A stretch of DNA of 64,000 bases from CAWGMT01 sp963823675 (GTDB lineage: Bacteria > Planctomycetota > Planctomycetia > Isosphaerales > Isosphaeraceae): positions 721,687 to 785,686 of the forward strand of contig CAWGMT010000016.1 in the NCBI GenBank assembly GCA_963823675.1, written 5' to 3'. Position numbers and translations under genes: made by a program. The notes under the pieces are model-generated. The model saw only the letters and a list, made by a program, of their open reading frames with translations. It made no database searches and was not told the DNA's origin. Each line of letters opens with the position of its first letter. The first letter of the stretch is position 1. Below are positions 21,593 to 29,672 of this stretch, piece after piece.

Positions 21593-22511
21593 TGCATTGG
21601 TCCTTTGCGTTGATTTCGGTTCGTCCACCCGGTGGTTTGGGTGAGTTTCGGCGGTTACGATGCTCGTTGACCCGCGGGCGCGAGCGCTGCCTGGGATTGA
21701 TTCGCTGCGCCGCTTCCAGCTCTTCCTCGTCCCTGGCCGCCTCGGGGTGTTTGGCGCGCACCCAGTCATAACCCTCGTTTTCCAGCAGTTTCACGAGCTC
21801 GGGCCCGCCGTTTTCCACAATCCGGCCGCCGAAGAGGATGTGGACAAACTGTGGCTTGATGTAATTCAAGATCCGTTCGTAGTGCGTGATGACCAGAACA
21901 CCACTGCCGTGACGCACCGCAATCCGATTCACCCCCTCGGAGACGATGCGCACCGCGTCGATATCAAGGCCGCTGTCCGTTTCATCGAGGATCGCGAACG
22001 CCGGCCGCAACATGGCAAGCTGAAGGATCTCGGCGCGCTTCTTCTCACCGCCCGAGAACCCATCATTGAGATAGCGGCGCGCAAACTCCTGGTCGACGCC
22101 CAGCTCGTCCATTTGTTCCCGCAGCTCCTTGCGGAAGTCGCGCATCGGGATCAGGTCCTCGCCCTCCTTGCGATCGGGGTTGCGGACATTGGTCACCGCG
22201 TGGCGCAGAAAATTAGCCACCGACACCCCGGGAATCGCCGTGGGATACTGGAATGCCAGGAACAATCCAGCCTTGGCTCGTTCGTCGGGCTCCATGCCCA
22301 GTAGGTCCATTCCATCAAGCTTGACCGAGCCCGCGGTGACCTCGTATTTGGGATGGCCCATCAGGGCATAGCTCAGCGTGCTCTTTCCCGACCCGTTAGG
22401 GCCCATCAGCGCGTGGACCTCACCCTGGCGGATGTTCAGGTCCACCCCGCGCAAGATTTCCTTGCCCTCGATCGCGACGTGCAGATTCTCAATGCAAAGC
22501 TCTTTGCTCAT
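21519..22511 (-). CDS. sufC: SufC ATPase, probably with a disturbed 3' end
   Basis: ABC-type ATPase energising the SufBCD scaffold. Walker A is MGPNGSGKSTLSYALMGHP, the signature is FSGGEKKRAEILQ, Walker B is FAILDETDSGLD and the H-loop is VITHYERIL. Normal proteins end shortly after GYDWVRAKHPEA. Here the frame runs about 60 residues further, through the sufB start, with a basic unstructured tail. A shift near 21710 would give AANQSQAALAPAGQRAS and a stop at 21655, a more natural end just before sufB. I therefore suspect a one-base error or mutation in the tail; the catalytic part is complete. Confidence 0.9.
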   Translation of the reverse strand: MSKELCIENLHVAIEGKEILRGVDLNIRQGEVHALMGPNGSGKSTLSYALMGHPKYEVTAGSVKLDGMDLLGMEPDERAKAGLFLAFQYPTAIPGVSVANFLRHAVTNVRNPDRKEGEDLIPMRDFRKELREQMDELGVDQEFARRYLNDGFSGGEKKRAEILQLAMLRPAFAILDETDSGLDIDAVRIVSEGVNRIAVRHGSGVLVITHYERILNYIKPQFVHILFGGRIVENGGPELVKLLENEGYDWVRAKHPEAARDEEELEAAQRINPRQRSRPRVNEHRNRRNSPKPPGGRTEINAKDQCNVDRFESPGCGHQGRIQVRLPRFG

Positions 22512-22633
22512 CAGTCCTTCATCCTGTTGACTCTCGATCCTCTGTCGTCACGACGGGCTCCATCGGTTCTCGCGATGTTGAAGCGGGCCACGAGAGCCGG
22601 CGAACCCGCGGGATCGAGACCTTCTCGATCTGA

Positions 22634-23281
22634 TCAACCCGACCCGGGCGGGGCGATCGGCACCGGCTTGGCCTGGAAATCGCAAACGCGATCGCCGTCG
22701 AGCCGGCACTGGCTGAGCCGTAAGCTCCGGCCCAGCACCTTCTCAAACATCTTCCGCTCCAGAGCGCAGATCGCGCGGTCGGTCTCGGCGAGCTCGTAGT
22801 AGGGGCAAGAGTGCTGACGCAGAACCGGGATCAATCCGCCCGCATCTCGGGCCACTTCAGCCTCCACGCCCCGTTCGTGAAGCACGCCGGTGAGTTGCAC
22901 CAGCCGGCCCTCCCATTCCGGACCACTGACCTGGCGGCAGTAGATGGCGGCAAGGCGATCCGTGACCCGCGCAAAAAGAACGCGGCGCAACCTGCGATCC
23001 TCGACTGAACTCATCAACTCTTCCCAGAGCACGAGCGCGAGATCGGCGTAATTCTGCCCGAGTTGCTTCTGGGCAAAGGCGCTGACCTCGTAAACGTGCC
23101 GGGGCCGCCCCCGCCCGCGATGCTCCGCATGACGCTCGACCAGCCGGGCGCTCACCAGCCGCGTCAGCCGATTGCGGATCGCCGTATCCGTCACGCCCAA
23201 GCTCGCGGCCATTTCCGCCACGCTCATGGGGCCGCCGCGACGAATCAAGTCCAGCAATGCTCGATCCGACGATTCGGACAT
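22634..23281 (-). CDS. SufR-like iron-sulfur-sensing transcriptional regulator
   Basis: 215 aa from ATG 23281. Residues 8-65 form a winged helix (VAEMAASLGVTDTAIRNRLT, HRGRGRPRHVYEVS). The C-terminal half has conserved cysteines C159 and C172 (SCPYYELAETDRAIC), C192 and C200 (LSQCRLDGDRVCDF), which in SufR-type proteins bind a Fe-S cluster and tune repression of the suf genes. It is the first gene of the minus-strand SUF operon, 122 bases before sufC, which supports autoregulation of the operon. The symbol sufR is likely but not certain. Confidence 0.85.
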   Translation of the reverse strand: MSESSDRALLDLIRRGGPMSVAEMAASLGVTDTAIRNRLTRLVSARLVERHAEHRGRGRPRHVYEVSAFAQKQLGQNYADLALVLWEELMSSVEDRRLRRVLFARVTDRLAAIYCRQVSGPEWEGRLVQLTGVLHERGVEAEVARDAGGLIPVLRQHSCPYYELAETDRAICALERKMFEKVLGRSLRLSQCRLDGDRVCDFQAKPVPIAPPGSG

Positions 23282-23626
23282 GCCAAGCAACTCCGTCTCG
23301 CCCAAGGCCCGTTAACTCGTGAAATTGACGGTTTCAACACTCGCATCTACTTCGATTGTAGAGGACCCTTGCCGGCACGTCTATCGCTCGGAGGACCTAT
23401 TTCCCATTTTTTCCAAAGGAATTTGTGAAAAATATGAGTCTCGGGGTCGAAACGAATGTGCTGATTGAGGTTGCGCCGTACGTCTGTGACCTGGGCGAAC
23501 TGGCGAACAGTGCGGGAAACTGTTGGAACTGCTCTCGTTTGCCACGGGCGCGTTACAATCATGACGTCATCCGGAAGACCAGGGAACCCTGCGATGGGTG
23601 TGGATCTTGGGTGCGGGAAAGCGTGA
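23282..23626. promoter_or_regulatory. Divergent promoter region between the SUF operon and purB
   Basis: About 345 bases separate the sufR-like start from the purB start, so both promoters must be here. The middle part (about 23400-23440) is A+T-rich with TTTTTTCC and AAAAATATG stretches. I cannot point to a specific operator. Confidence 0.4.
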
Positions 23627-25063
23627 ATGGCCCTTCACGAGGTTTACGACAATCCGCTGGTCAGTCGCTACGCCAGCCAGACCATGGCTCGGCTTTGGTC
23701 TGCCCAGGTCAAGTTCTCCACCTGGCGACGACTCTGGACAGCCCTCGCCGACAGCGAGCGTCGGTTAGGGTTGAACATCTCCGCCGACCAGGTCGACGCA
23801 CTCCGGGCTGAGATCGACAACATCGATTTTGACGCGGCCGATGCTTACGAGCGCAGGTTCCGCCATGACGTGATGGCGCACATACACGCATTAGGCGATG
23901 CGGCGCCGATTGCGCGACCGATCATTCACCTCGGGGCGACGAGCTGCTACGTAACCGACAACACCGACTTGATCTTGATCCGGCAGAGCCTCGAGCTCGT
24001 CCGTGACGCCGTGGTCGGTGCAATCGAAGCACTGGCATCGTTTGCCAGTACGTGGAAGGAACTACCGTGTCTGGGTTATACCCATTTCCAGCCCGCGCAA
24101 CTGGTGACGGTCGGCAAGCGAGCGTCGCTCTGGTGTTACGAGCTGGTGCTGGATCTCGCGGAAATCACCCAACGCCTGGCGAGTATCAAGTTTCTGGGAG
24201 TCAAGGGCACGACGGGCACCCAGGCGAGCTTTCTGGAGTTGTTCGGCGGTGATCACGACAAGGTTGAAGCGCTGGACCGCCTGGTGGCCGAGGCGTTCGG
24301 CTTCGAAGCGACTTATCCCGTTTCGGGGCAGACCTATTCGCGCAAGATCGACGCTCAGGTCTTGAGTACGCTGGCCGGTATCGCCGAGAGTGCGCATCGA
24401 TTCGGCACCGATTTGAGGTTACTGGCCCACGAGGGGGAAATCGAAGAGCCTTTTGAGGCCGAGCAGATTGGCTCCTCGGCCATGGCTTACAAGCGCAACC
24501 CAATGCGGGCTGAAAGGATGTGTGCTCTCGCCCGGTTCGTCTTGGCCCTGCCGGGCGCCGCCAGCCAGACTGCGGCAACCCAGTGGTTGGAGCGTACGCT
24601 CGACGACAGTGCTGTTCGGAGACTGATCGTCCCGCAGGCTTTCCTGGCCGTCGATGCGATCTTGAATCTGTACCTGAACGTCGTTCCCGGGCTGATTGTT
24701 CACCCCGCCGTGATCGCGCGACACGTGGAGGAGCACTTGCCCTTCATGGCCACGGAGAACCTGCTGATGACGGCCGTCCAGTCCGGCGGAGATCGTCAGG
24801 ACTTGCACGAGCGAATCCGGGTGCATGCCCTGGCGGCCGCCAAGCGCCTGAAGGAAGGTGCGGCCAACAACGACCTGATCGACCGGCTCCGCAATGACCC
24901 GGCGTTCCCGCCGCTCGATTTTCAGAGCGTGCTGGACCCTCGCCGCTACATCGGCCGATCGCCCCAGCAGGTCGATGATTTTCTATCCAGAGAGATCGAG
25001 CCGATCCGCCGGCGTTACTCAGATCGCCGCGCTCGAGGCGGCGCGACAGTGCTACGGGTGTGA
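23627..25063 (+). CDS. purB: Adenylosuccinate lyase
   Basis: 478 aa. It catalyses two steps of purine synthesis, releasing fumarate from SAICAR and from adenylosuccinate. The fumarase/aspartase signature is GSSAMAYKRNPMRAERMC (residues about 285-302). Other family stretches are IIHLGATSCYVTDNTDLIL, LPCLGYTHFQPAQLVTVGKR, LGVKGTTGTQASFLELF and DLHERIRVH. Length is normal. It is divergent from the SUF operon, with about 345 bases between the two starts, and convergent with rpsU. Confidence 0.95.
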   Translation: MALHEVYDNPLVSRYASQTMARLWSAQVKFSTWRRLWTALADSERRLGLNISADQVDALRAEIDNIDFDAADAYERRFRHDVMAHIHALGDAAPIARPIIHLGATSCYVTDNTDLILIRQSLELVRDAVVGAIEALASFASTWKELPCLGYTHFQPAQLVTVGKRASLWCYELVLDLAEITQRLASIKFLGVKGTTGTQASFLELFGGDHDKVEALDRLVAEAFGFEATYPVSGQTYSRKIDAQVLSTLAGIAESAHRFGTDLRLLAHEGEIEEPFEAEQIGSSAMAYKRNPMRAERMCALARFVLALPGAASQTAATQWLERTLDDSAVRRLIVPQAFLAVDAILNLYLNVVPGLIVHPAVIARHVEEHLPFMATENLLMTAVQSGGDRQDLHERIRVHALAAAKRLKEGAANNDLIDRLRNDPAFPPLDFQSVLDPRRYIGRSPQQVDDFLSREIEPIRRRYSDRRARGGATVLRV

Positions 25064-25119
25064 GTCGTTAGCTCGAGCCGATGGAATTGCGTCTCTGTGT
25101 TCGGGTCGATCGGCTCAGG

Positions 25120-25314
25120 TCAGACTCTTGAGATCTGGTGTTGGCGGGCTTTGCGCAGGCGTTTGAGTTCCTCGCGGCGGCGCCGCTCGCTGGGCTTTTC
25201 GTAGTACGCTTTGCGACGCATTTCCTTGCGAAGCCCGCTTCGCTCGCAGAGTTTGCGGAAGCGGCGCACCGCCTCCTGAATGGATTCACCGGCACGAACC
25301 CGTAACTTCACCAC
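25120..25314 (-). CDS. rpsU: 30S ribosomal protein S21
   Basis: 64 aa, normal S21 length. The start is GTG (25314) or the next GTG (25311), preceded by GGAGG about 13 bases upstream. VKLRVRAGESIQEAVRRFRK is the S21 signature, and the C-terminal half is a basic helix (EMRRKAYYEKPSERRRREEL). The open frame upstream lacks any similarity and is excluded. The 3' end faces purB. Confidence 0.92.
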   Translation of the reverse strand: MVKLRVRAGESIQEAVRRFRKLCERSGLRKEMRRKAYYEKPSERRRREELKRLRKARQHQISRV

Positions 25315-25721
25315 AGGCGAGGTCCCCCCTCCGGAAACAAATCGTGAGAAAGTGAAAAAAAGAAACACGACCTCAAAGCAGTGCGAACCAATCAGTATAT
25401 AGACCATTGGCATCCGGGCCAAGTGCACAAATTCTGGTTCGGCCATTCGGCGATGATGCGCCGAATCGCGATCGGGTCAGGCCCTCCCCAAGAGGGCGAG
25501 TCCTGCGGCGACGGACGCCACCTCGGCAAGGCCGGGCGCGAGGTCCGTCCGCCGCACGCAGGGCAAGACAGTCCGATCCGCGGGCGCGGCACGCGGGCCG
25601 GATTAACCGACGGCCAAATTGTCAAAGAAAGAGTTCGAGATTTGGGCCCGGTTCAAGTGCGGGCAGCATCCCCGGCATACGAGCCCGAAGCGCAAGCGAG
25701 TGAGTGTCTTCTTCTTCCAGG
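25315..25721. other. Gene-poor interval with one REP-like half-element
   Basis: About 400 bases between rpsU and the next gene. I see no supported protein frame. At 25639-25708 a segment starting GGGCCCGGTTCAAGTGCGGG and containing CATACGAGCCCGAAGCGCAA then GCGAGTGAGTG matches one arm of the large palindrome at 29286-29446, so it is a member of the same repeat family. Confidence 0.5.
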
Positions 25722-27362
25722 TCAAGGACCGCGGCCGCCAGAGTGCGGCAGCGCCAAAGCACTCGTGCACATCTCGGCGAGCGAAAAGTTCCCGTGTCTC
25801 AGCTTGTCTTCGACCATCCTTTCCACCGCCCGCCGCTCCTCTTCGTCTCGCAACTGGCTCTCCTCCCGCTGCGAGACCGCCGCCGGCAAGCTGCCCGTGC
25901 AAGCCCGATCGCTCGAATCAGGCGTCTGAGGTTTGGGGTTGCCGCTTTCGGATCCCGATCCTTGGGCTTTTCCGCTTTCCGGCGTGCTCTCTTCCCCTGG
26001 CTGGGCCGCCCCGTTGTCAAGTCTCGAAAGAGCGCCGGTTTCTGCCGTAACTTGAATCGATTCTTGTGCTTCCACAATGCTCGTGGTTTCATCGAAATTG
26101 GCTTCGCTCGGCGCATTTTCGCCGATTTCGCCCATTCCACTCTGCTCATCCCCGTGCTGCTCCACCCCGTCCGGATCGATCACGTCCATGCGCTCGAGAC
26201 GATCGCCGAGTCCATCTCCCGACCCGAACGACTCATCAACCCGGAGCTCCGAGGCATCCCACTCGCGGGCCGCAGCGTCCTCTGTCTTCTGACCTGTCGT
26301 GTTCGGTTCCGTACGGCCCCACGCCACTGGCCCCGCCCGACCCGCCGCTCTTTCTGGCCTGGTGCTTGCGATAGTTGGCCATTCCCCGGAACAGAGCATT
26401 GGTGCATTTGACCAGATAGTTGCGCAACACCTCGCCTTCGGGGCTGGGATCAAAGCTGAGCCGGGCGAAGGTTCGCTCGGCCTGGGCGTCGGCGTTCTGC
26501 TCGTGCACTTCGAGTTTCGCGTCCAAGCGCTCCATGTTTTGATCGACCAGGGCGAGTAGGATCTGTCGCCACTCCTCTTTCTCCCTGGTGGCGAACAGAT
26601 CGGGCCAACGCTCGCGCACGGCTTTCCCGTAGCGGCTGCGCTGCTCATCCTCCATGTCGCTTTTGAGGTCGTGAAACTCGCTCTTGCCGGCTGGCCCCAG
26701 GGCATGGCTGGCCACGAAAATCGTGGCGACGCGCCGATCTTGGTTGGCCTCGACCGGCTGACGCCCCAGCAGGCGAACGGCCTTGAGCCGATCGTGTGAT
26801 TGCCAGAATCCCGTCGACTCGAGTTGCGCTGCAACGCCTGCCACTCTTCCCGGAGCCAGCAGCACCCCGCCGCACTCCTTTCCAGGATTCTCACCAGCGC
26901 CGCGGGGTCATCAGGATCGACGGCCTCTCCGTTCCAGGATGTGTTCTTCTTGCGGGAAGAAAACGTCGGGTTCCCATAGAGCGGTGTGGGCCCGGCGGGA
27001 TCGAAGAATAACTGCTTCCCGACCGCCTCAGCTACGGCGGCTTCGTCTTCATCCGCATTCTCGATCAGCATTGTGCACCGCTCGACACGGGCACGTTCGG
27101 CTCGATCGAGCTCGAACGAGAGGCAAACGTTCCGGTAAACGAGATATTCTTCGACGTCATTCTGCGCATCGCCGATCGCCATCCACTTCCGCAGTCGCTC
27201 TTCGAAGGCAAACGATTCCTCGCGCAGCATCGCCAGCTTCCGGGAGCGATTTCCATGCTTGAGTGAGTTCATGGATGACCTCGCGCGTCCCTGCGGAGTC
27301 CTGGGGCCCGTCGATTTTTGGCAGTTGGCCAGATTAGCCGCGATTTGAGCGGGAGAAGCCAT
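25722..27362 (-). pseudogene. Planctomycete-specific family (STGP/RTP motif), two compensating frameshifts
   Basis: The N-terminus MASPAQIAANLANCQKSTGP and the following RTPQGRARSSMNSLKHG define a family that I associate with planctomycete genomes; its function is unknown. A helical region follows (YLVYRNVCLSFELDRAERAR). Near 26830 the natural sequence (LESTGFWQSHDRLKAVRLLG, SDMEDEQRSRYGKAVRERWP, LVKCTNALFRGMANYRKHQA) moves to another frame, and near 26300 it returns to the first. The outer frame stays open throughout, so a 546-aa product is still made with a scrambled middle of about 175 residues. The C-terminal third is acidic and of low complexity. The first 40 residues resemble a DNA- or RNA-binding basic tail. 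Confidence 0.65.
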
Positions 27363-27643
27363 GAGATGATCTCCGTGTCAGTAATCCATCCGCCGAGTGG
27401 GCAATGTGCGTCGATTGCAACAACGCGGCGGCCCTATCCATATCATATCCACTTCTCGCAAATAAGTTGCGTAAATGCGCAATTTCCCCCGATTCCGCAA
27501 TCGGCACAATCGGTCAGCCTGGAAAAACCGGTACGCCTTACGAACTTCGAGCGATCACCGATCGCCCGGAGATCGGGATATTCGATCCGATGCACCAAGG
27601 CGAACGGCAGGAATTCTCTTACCCATGACTGGAGTCCTGGCCA
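27363..27643. other. Noncoding interval before the tandem repeats
   Basis: About 280 bases upstream of the planctomycete-specific gene, relatively A+T-rich. It should hold that gene's promoter. Nothing else is recognisable. Confidence 0.4.
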
Positions 27644-27910
27644 TACGAGCCCGAAGCGCCAGCGAGTGAGTGGCCCCTCGATGAGGTTGTAATTGCGCTC
27701 GACCATTGGCACGAGCCCAAAGCGCCAGCGAGTGAGTGGCCCCTCGATGAGGTTGTAATTGCGCTCGACCATTGGCACGAGCCCGAAGCGCCAGCGAGTG
27801 AGTGGCCCCTCGATGAGGTTGTAATTGCGCTCGACCATTGGCACGAGCCCGAAGCGCCAGCGAGTGAGTGGCCCCTGCCGGAATTCACTCGCTGGCGCGT
27901 CGGGCTCGTA
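27644..27910. repeat. Four-copy 66-bp tandem repeat with an inverted end copy
   Basis: CGAGCCC starts at 27646, 27712, 27778 and 27844, an exact 66-bp period. Each unit contains CGAGCCCGAAGCGCCAGCGA then GTGAGTGGCCCCTCGATGAG and GTTGTAATTGCGCTCGACCA. Units differ by single bases. Just after the last unit (27882-27910) the core recurs inverted (TTCACTCGCTGGCGCGTCGG, GCTCGTA), so the outer parts can pair. The core is the same REP-like word found at 25680 and 29330. The repeat reads as a repetitive peptide in one minus-strand frame, but I see no reason to think it is translated. Confidence 0.85.
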
Positions 27911-28195
27911 GGATTCGGCCTGCGCGTTGCAGGTGTTTTCGGGTGAATTTCCGCCCGCCGGTCGCCCAAGCGCCACTTCATTCCCGCAGCGCGTGGGAAC
28001 GAGTCAGGTCGAAAGCCTGTTCGTCCGTCACGTTGGACACATCCTGACCACTGACGGGATTATGATGAGCTGCGGTGAGTCTGAAACGCCGGCATCCTGG
28101 TCGGGGGCGTCGCCGCGTTTTCGGTTGCCGGCTGCGTCTTGTCTTGGGGTCGGGGCGAGCCCGCTCGCTGGGAGCGGCCGTTCCGGGAATCCGCC

Positions 28196-28336
28196 ATGAG
28201 CGACGATAACGCAATAGCCCGCCGTATGAACCTGATGCGTTTGCTCTCGGTGCGCCGCCTGGGAGCGACGATTGACGAATTGGCCCCGGGGATTTTGGGC
28301 TTCGTCAACAATTTTCGGTGTTTTTTTGTTGACTAG
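28196..28336 (+). pseudogene. N-terminal fragment of a WYL-type regulator
   Basis: MSDDNAIARRMNLMRLLSVR then RLGATIDELA matches the first helices of the helix-turn-helix found at the start of WYL-domain regulators. The similarity stops after about 30 residues; the tail PGILGFVNNFRCFFVD is unrelated. The fragment is cut at a hairpin (28303-28332, arms GTCAACAA and TTGTTGAC), with a Cas2 fragment beginning directly after. Too short to be functional. Confidence 0.5.
28303..28332. repeat. Hairpin at the junction of two gene fragments
   Basis: Arms GTCAACAA and TTGTTGAC (8 of 8 paired) enclose a 14-base loop rich in T. It lies exactly between the WYL fragment and the Cas2 fragment, so it may be a deletion scar, a mobile-element end or a terminator. 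Confidence 0.45.
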
Positions 28337-28341
28337 CGGCT

Positions 28342-28503
28342 GTGGATCTGGTAAGACTCAAAGCGCGGCTGTACGACGTGATTGATCTGGACCGGGACCA
28401 GGTCCTTTTCGTGCCGCTCTGTGCCCGCTGCGGGGCGGCGATCGAAGCCCTGGGACGGTCGATCGAGCCGCCGGATGCGCGGGACGTGGTGATTGTGAGC
28501 TGA
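28342..28503 (+). pseudogene. C-terminal fragment of a second, different Cas2
   Basis: 53 residues opening after an in-frame stop at 28330: VDLVRLKARLYDVIDLDRDQ, VLFVPLCARCGAAIEALGRS, IEPPDARDVVIVS. The pattern RLKxxLxxxID.xxDQVLFV, then EALGR and a hydrophobic end strand, is that of the Cas2 ferredoxin-fold C-terminal half. The N-terminal strand with the catalytic Asp is absent. It is clearly unlike the intact Cas2 at 39363, so it would come from another CRISPR subtype formerly present here. The call rests on recognition of a short segment. Confidence 0.5.
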
Positions 28504-28572
28504 CGAAGGAGGGCCGGAGTGGCTAACGAACTCGCGACGACGGCTCTCAGCCATTCAACACATGGCGCCGTC

Positions 28573-28683
28573 TCAGTCGTCGAAGGACACGTTGCCTGGA
28601 TTCACGCCGAGCAATTCGAGCCGCCCGAGTCCCTGGCGCGCGGCGTATTGGCGGGCCCGGTCGATCAGGTCGTCTCGATCCAT
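28573..28683 (-). CDS. Possible small ORF, 36 aa
   Basis: MDRDDLIDRARQYAARQGLG followed by RLELLGVNPGNVSFDD. Its composition (amphipathic, acidic-basic helix then a strand) looks like the N-terminus of a larger protein cut short. The start codon shares its CCATGG site with a divergent frame on the other strand. Low confidence; it may be a fragment or chance. Confidence 0.25.
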   Translation of the reverse strand: MDRDDLIDRARQYAARQGLGRLELLGVNPGNVSFDD

Positions 28684-28933
28684 GGAATCTTCGAGCCTGG
28701 AAACTCAGAAACATTCAGCCCGCGTGCGAATGGAGTTGCGCGTCAACGGGTCGGTGTTGAATATCTCCCACCTCGGGCCCGACTATCTGATCCTCAGCCA
28801 GCCGGTTGACCAACCTCCCGCTGAAGCCGAGATCGTGATGTCCATCGACGGCAAGCAAAGTCGTTGGGCAGTCCGCCTACCCGTCGGCGTTTCCGCCCGG
28901 TCCGTGCGAACGAGCATTCTGCCCGGTCCGTGA
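28682..28933 (+). CDS. Small protein of unknown function
   Basis: 83 aa. The core RMELRVNGSVLNISHLGPDY, LILSQPVDQPPAEAEIVMSI and DGKQSRWAVRLPVGVSA reads as a compact all-beta domain of the kind common in planctomycete genomes, with no known function. An internal ATG at 28730 could be the real start. It lies between Cas2 and IstB fragments in a degraded region, and no operon partner is visible. Confidence 0.45.
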   Translation: MESSSLETQKHSARVRMELRVNGSVLNISHLGPDYLILSQPVDQPPAEAEIVMSIDGKQSRWAVRLPVGVSARSVRTSILPGP

Positions 28934-29054
28934 GGCGGCGGGCGGCCTGTTTGGTCGCCGCTGCGATTACGACATTCTTGGCGGCGAGTCGAGGGGAATC
29001 AGCCGCTGTCGCGGGGTTGACCACATCGGCCGCCGAACCCTTCTTCTACGTGAG

Positions 29055-29273
29055 TTGGGCACGTTGCTGTTTGGCCCACTCGAAGTGGGAAAGTCGCACC
29101 TGGCCATTGGCCGGGTCCGCAAGGTCGTGGAGCAGAGCGATTCGGTCCGCTACACGACGGCCACGGCGCTGTTGGCGAACTTGGGGAAAGCCGAATCAGA
29201 AGGGAACCTCGGGGACAAGTTGACCGATTTGCCTTCTTGCGCCTTGTTGTTGCTGCCAGATGACTTGTATTGA
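29055..29273 (+). pseudogene. IstB-like ATPase fragment (IS21-family helper)
   Basis: About 60 residues match the Walker A region of IstB: LLFGPLEVGKSHLAIGRVRK (normally GxxGVGKTHLA), then SVRYTTATALLANLGKAESE and GNLGDKLTDL. The P-loop has lost a Gly (PLEVGKS), the Walker B half is gone and no IstA is nearby. It is a remnant of an IS21-type element. Confidence 0.65.
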
Positions 29274-29285
29274 CCCCTTCGAGAG

Positions 29286-29446
29286 GTTTCGGGCCTGGTT
29301 CAATTGCGGGTAACACCCCCGGCATACTAGCCCGAAGCGCAAGCGAGTGTATCCGGAACCCTCGTTTGCGGTTCGGGCTAGTATGGCTGCCGGGACGGGT
29401 CCGCAGAGTGTTACCCAAACAACCGCGCGCTTGAACCAGGCCATGT
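29286..29446. repeat. Large REP-like palindrome, about 160 bp
   Basis: The outer arms are GGGCCTGGTTCAA (left) and TTGAACCAGGCC (right). Further in, GGGTAACACCCCCGGCATAC faces TAGTATGGCTGCCGGG and GTGTTACCC. The innermost arms CTAGCCCGAAGCGCAAGCGA and CTCGTTTGCGGTTCGGGCTA face each other across about 13 bases. Each arm is imperfect but clearly complementary. The left arm recurs at 25639-25708. REP-like elements of this type are mobilised by RAYT transposases, and a RAYT remnant is present at 60592. Confidence 0.75.
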
Positions 29447-29672
29447 TTCGCGCCCGGATTTGCGTCATGACTTCGGCCCGGTGATGCTTTGGCTCGGTGA
29501 GCCCGCGATCATGCGGGTGTTGCCGGATATTTTGAACCGAGGACAATCCCTGTCCTTCCGACTTGATAGAATGCACCTCGATCGGGCCTCGGCTGGCTGA
29601 ATTCAGAACCCTGGGGACCGGTAACACCGACGGCCAGGATGCCGGCAACGGACACGACGACGAGCGCTGGCG

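Noticed and set aside
20366..21613. A 415-aa plus-strand frame opposite sufB
   Set aside because: Antisense shadow of SufB with Asp/Val-rich composition and no recognisable domain.
21593..21769. N-terminal extension of SufB (59 residues)
   Set aside because: The extension is an out-of-frame reading of the sufC 3' end; the family start is MLTDLNLQ at 21592.
27443..27981. Repetitive proteins over the 66-bp repeats
   Set aside because: Both minus-strand frames simply translate the tandem repeat; there is no ribosome-binding site or homologous domain.
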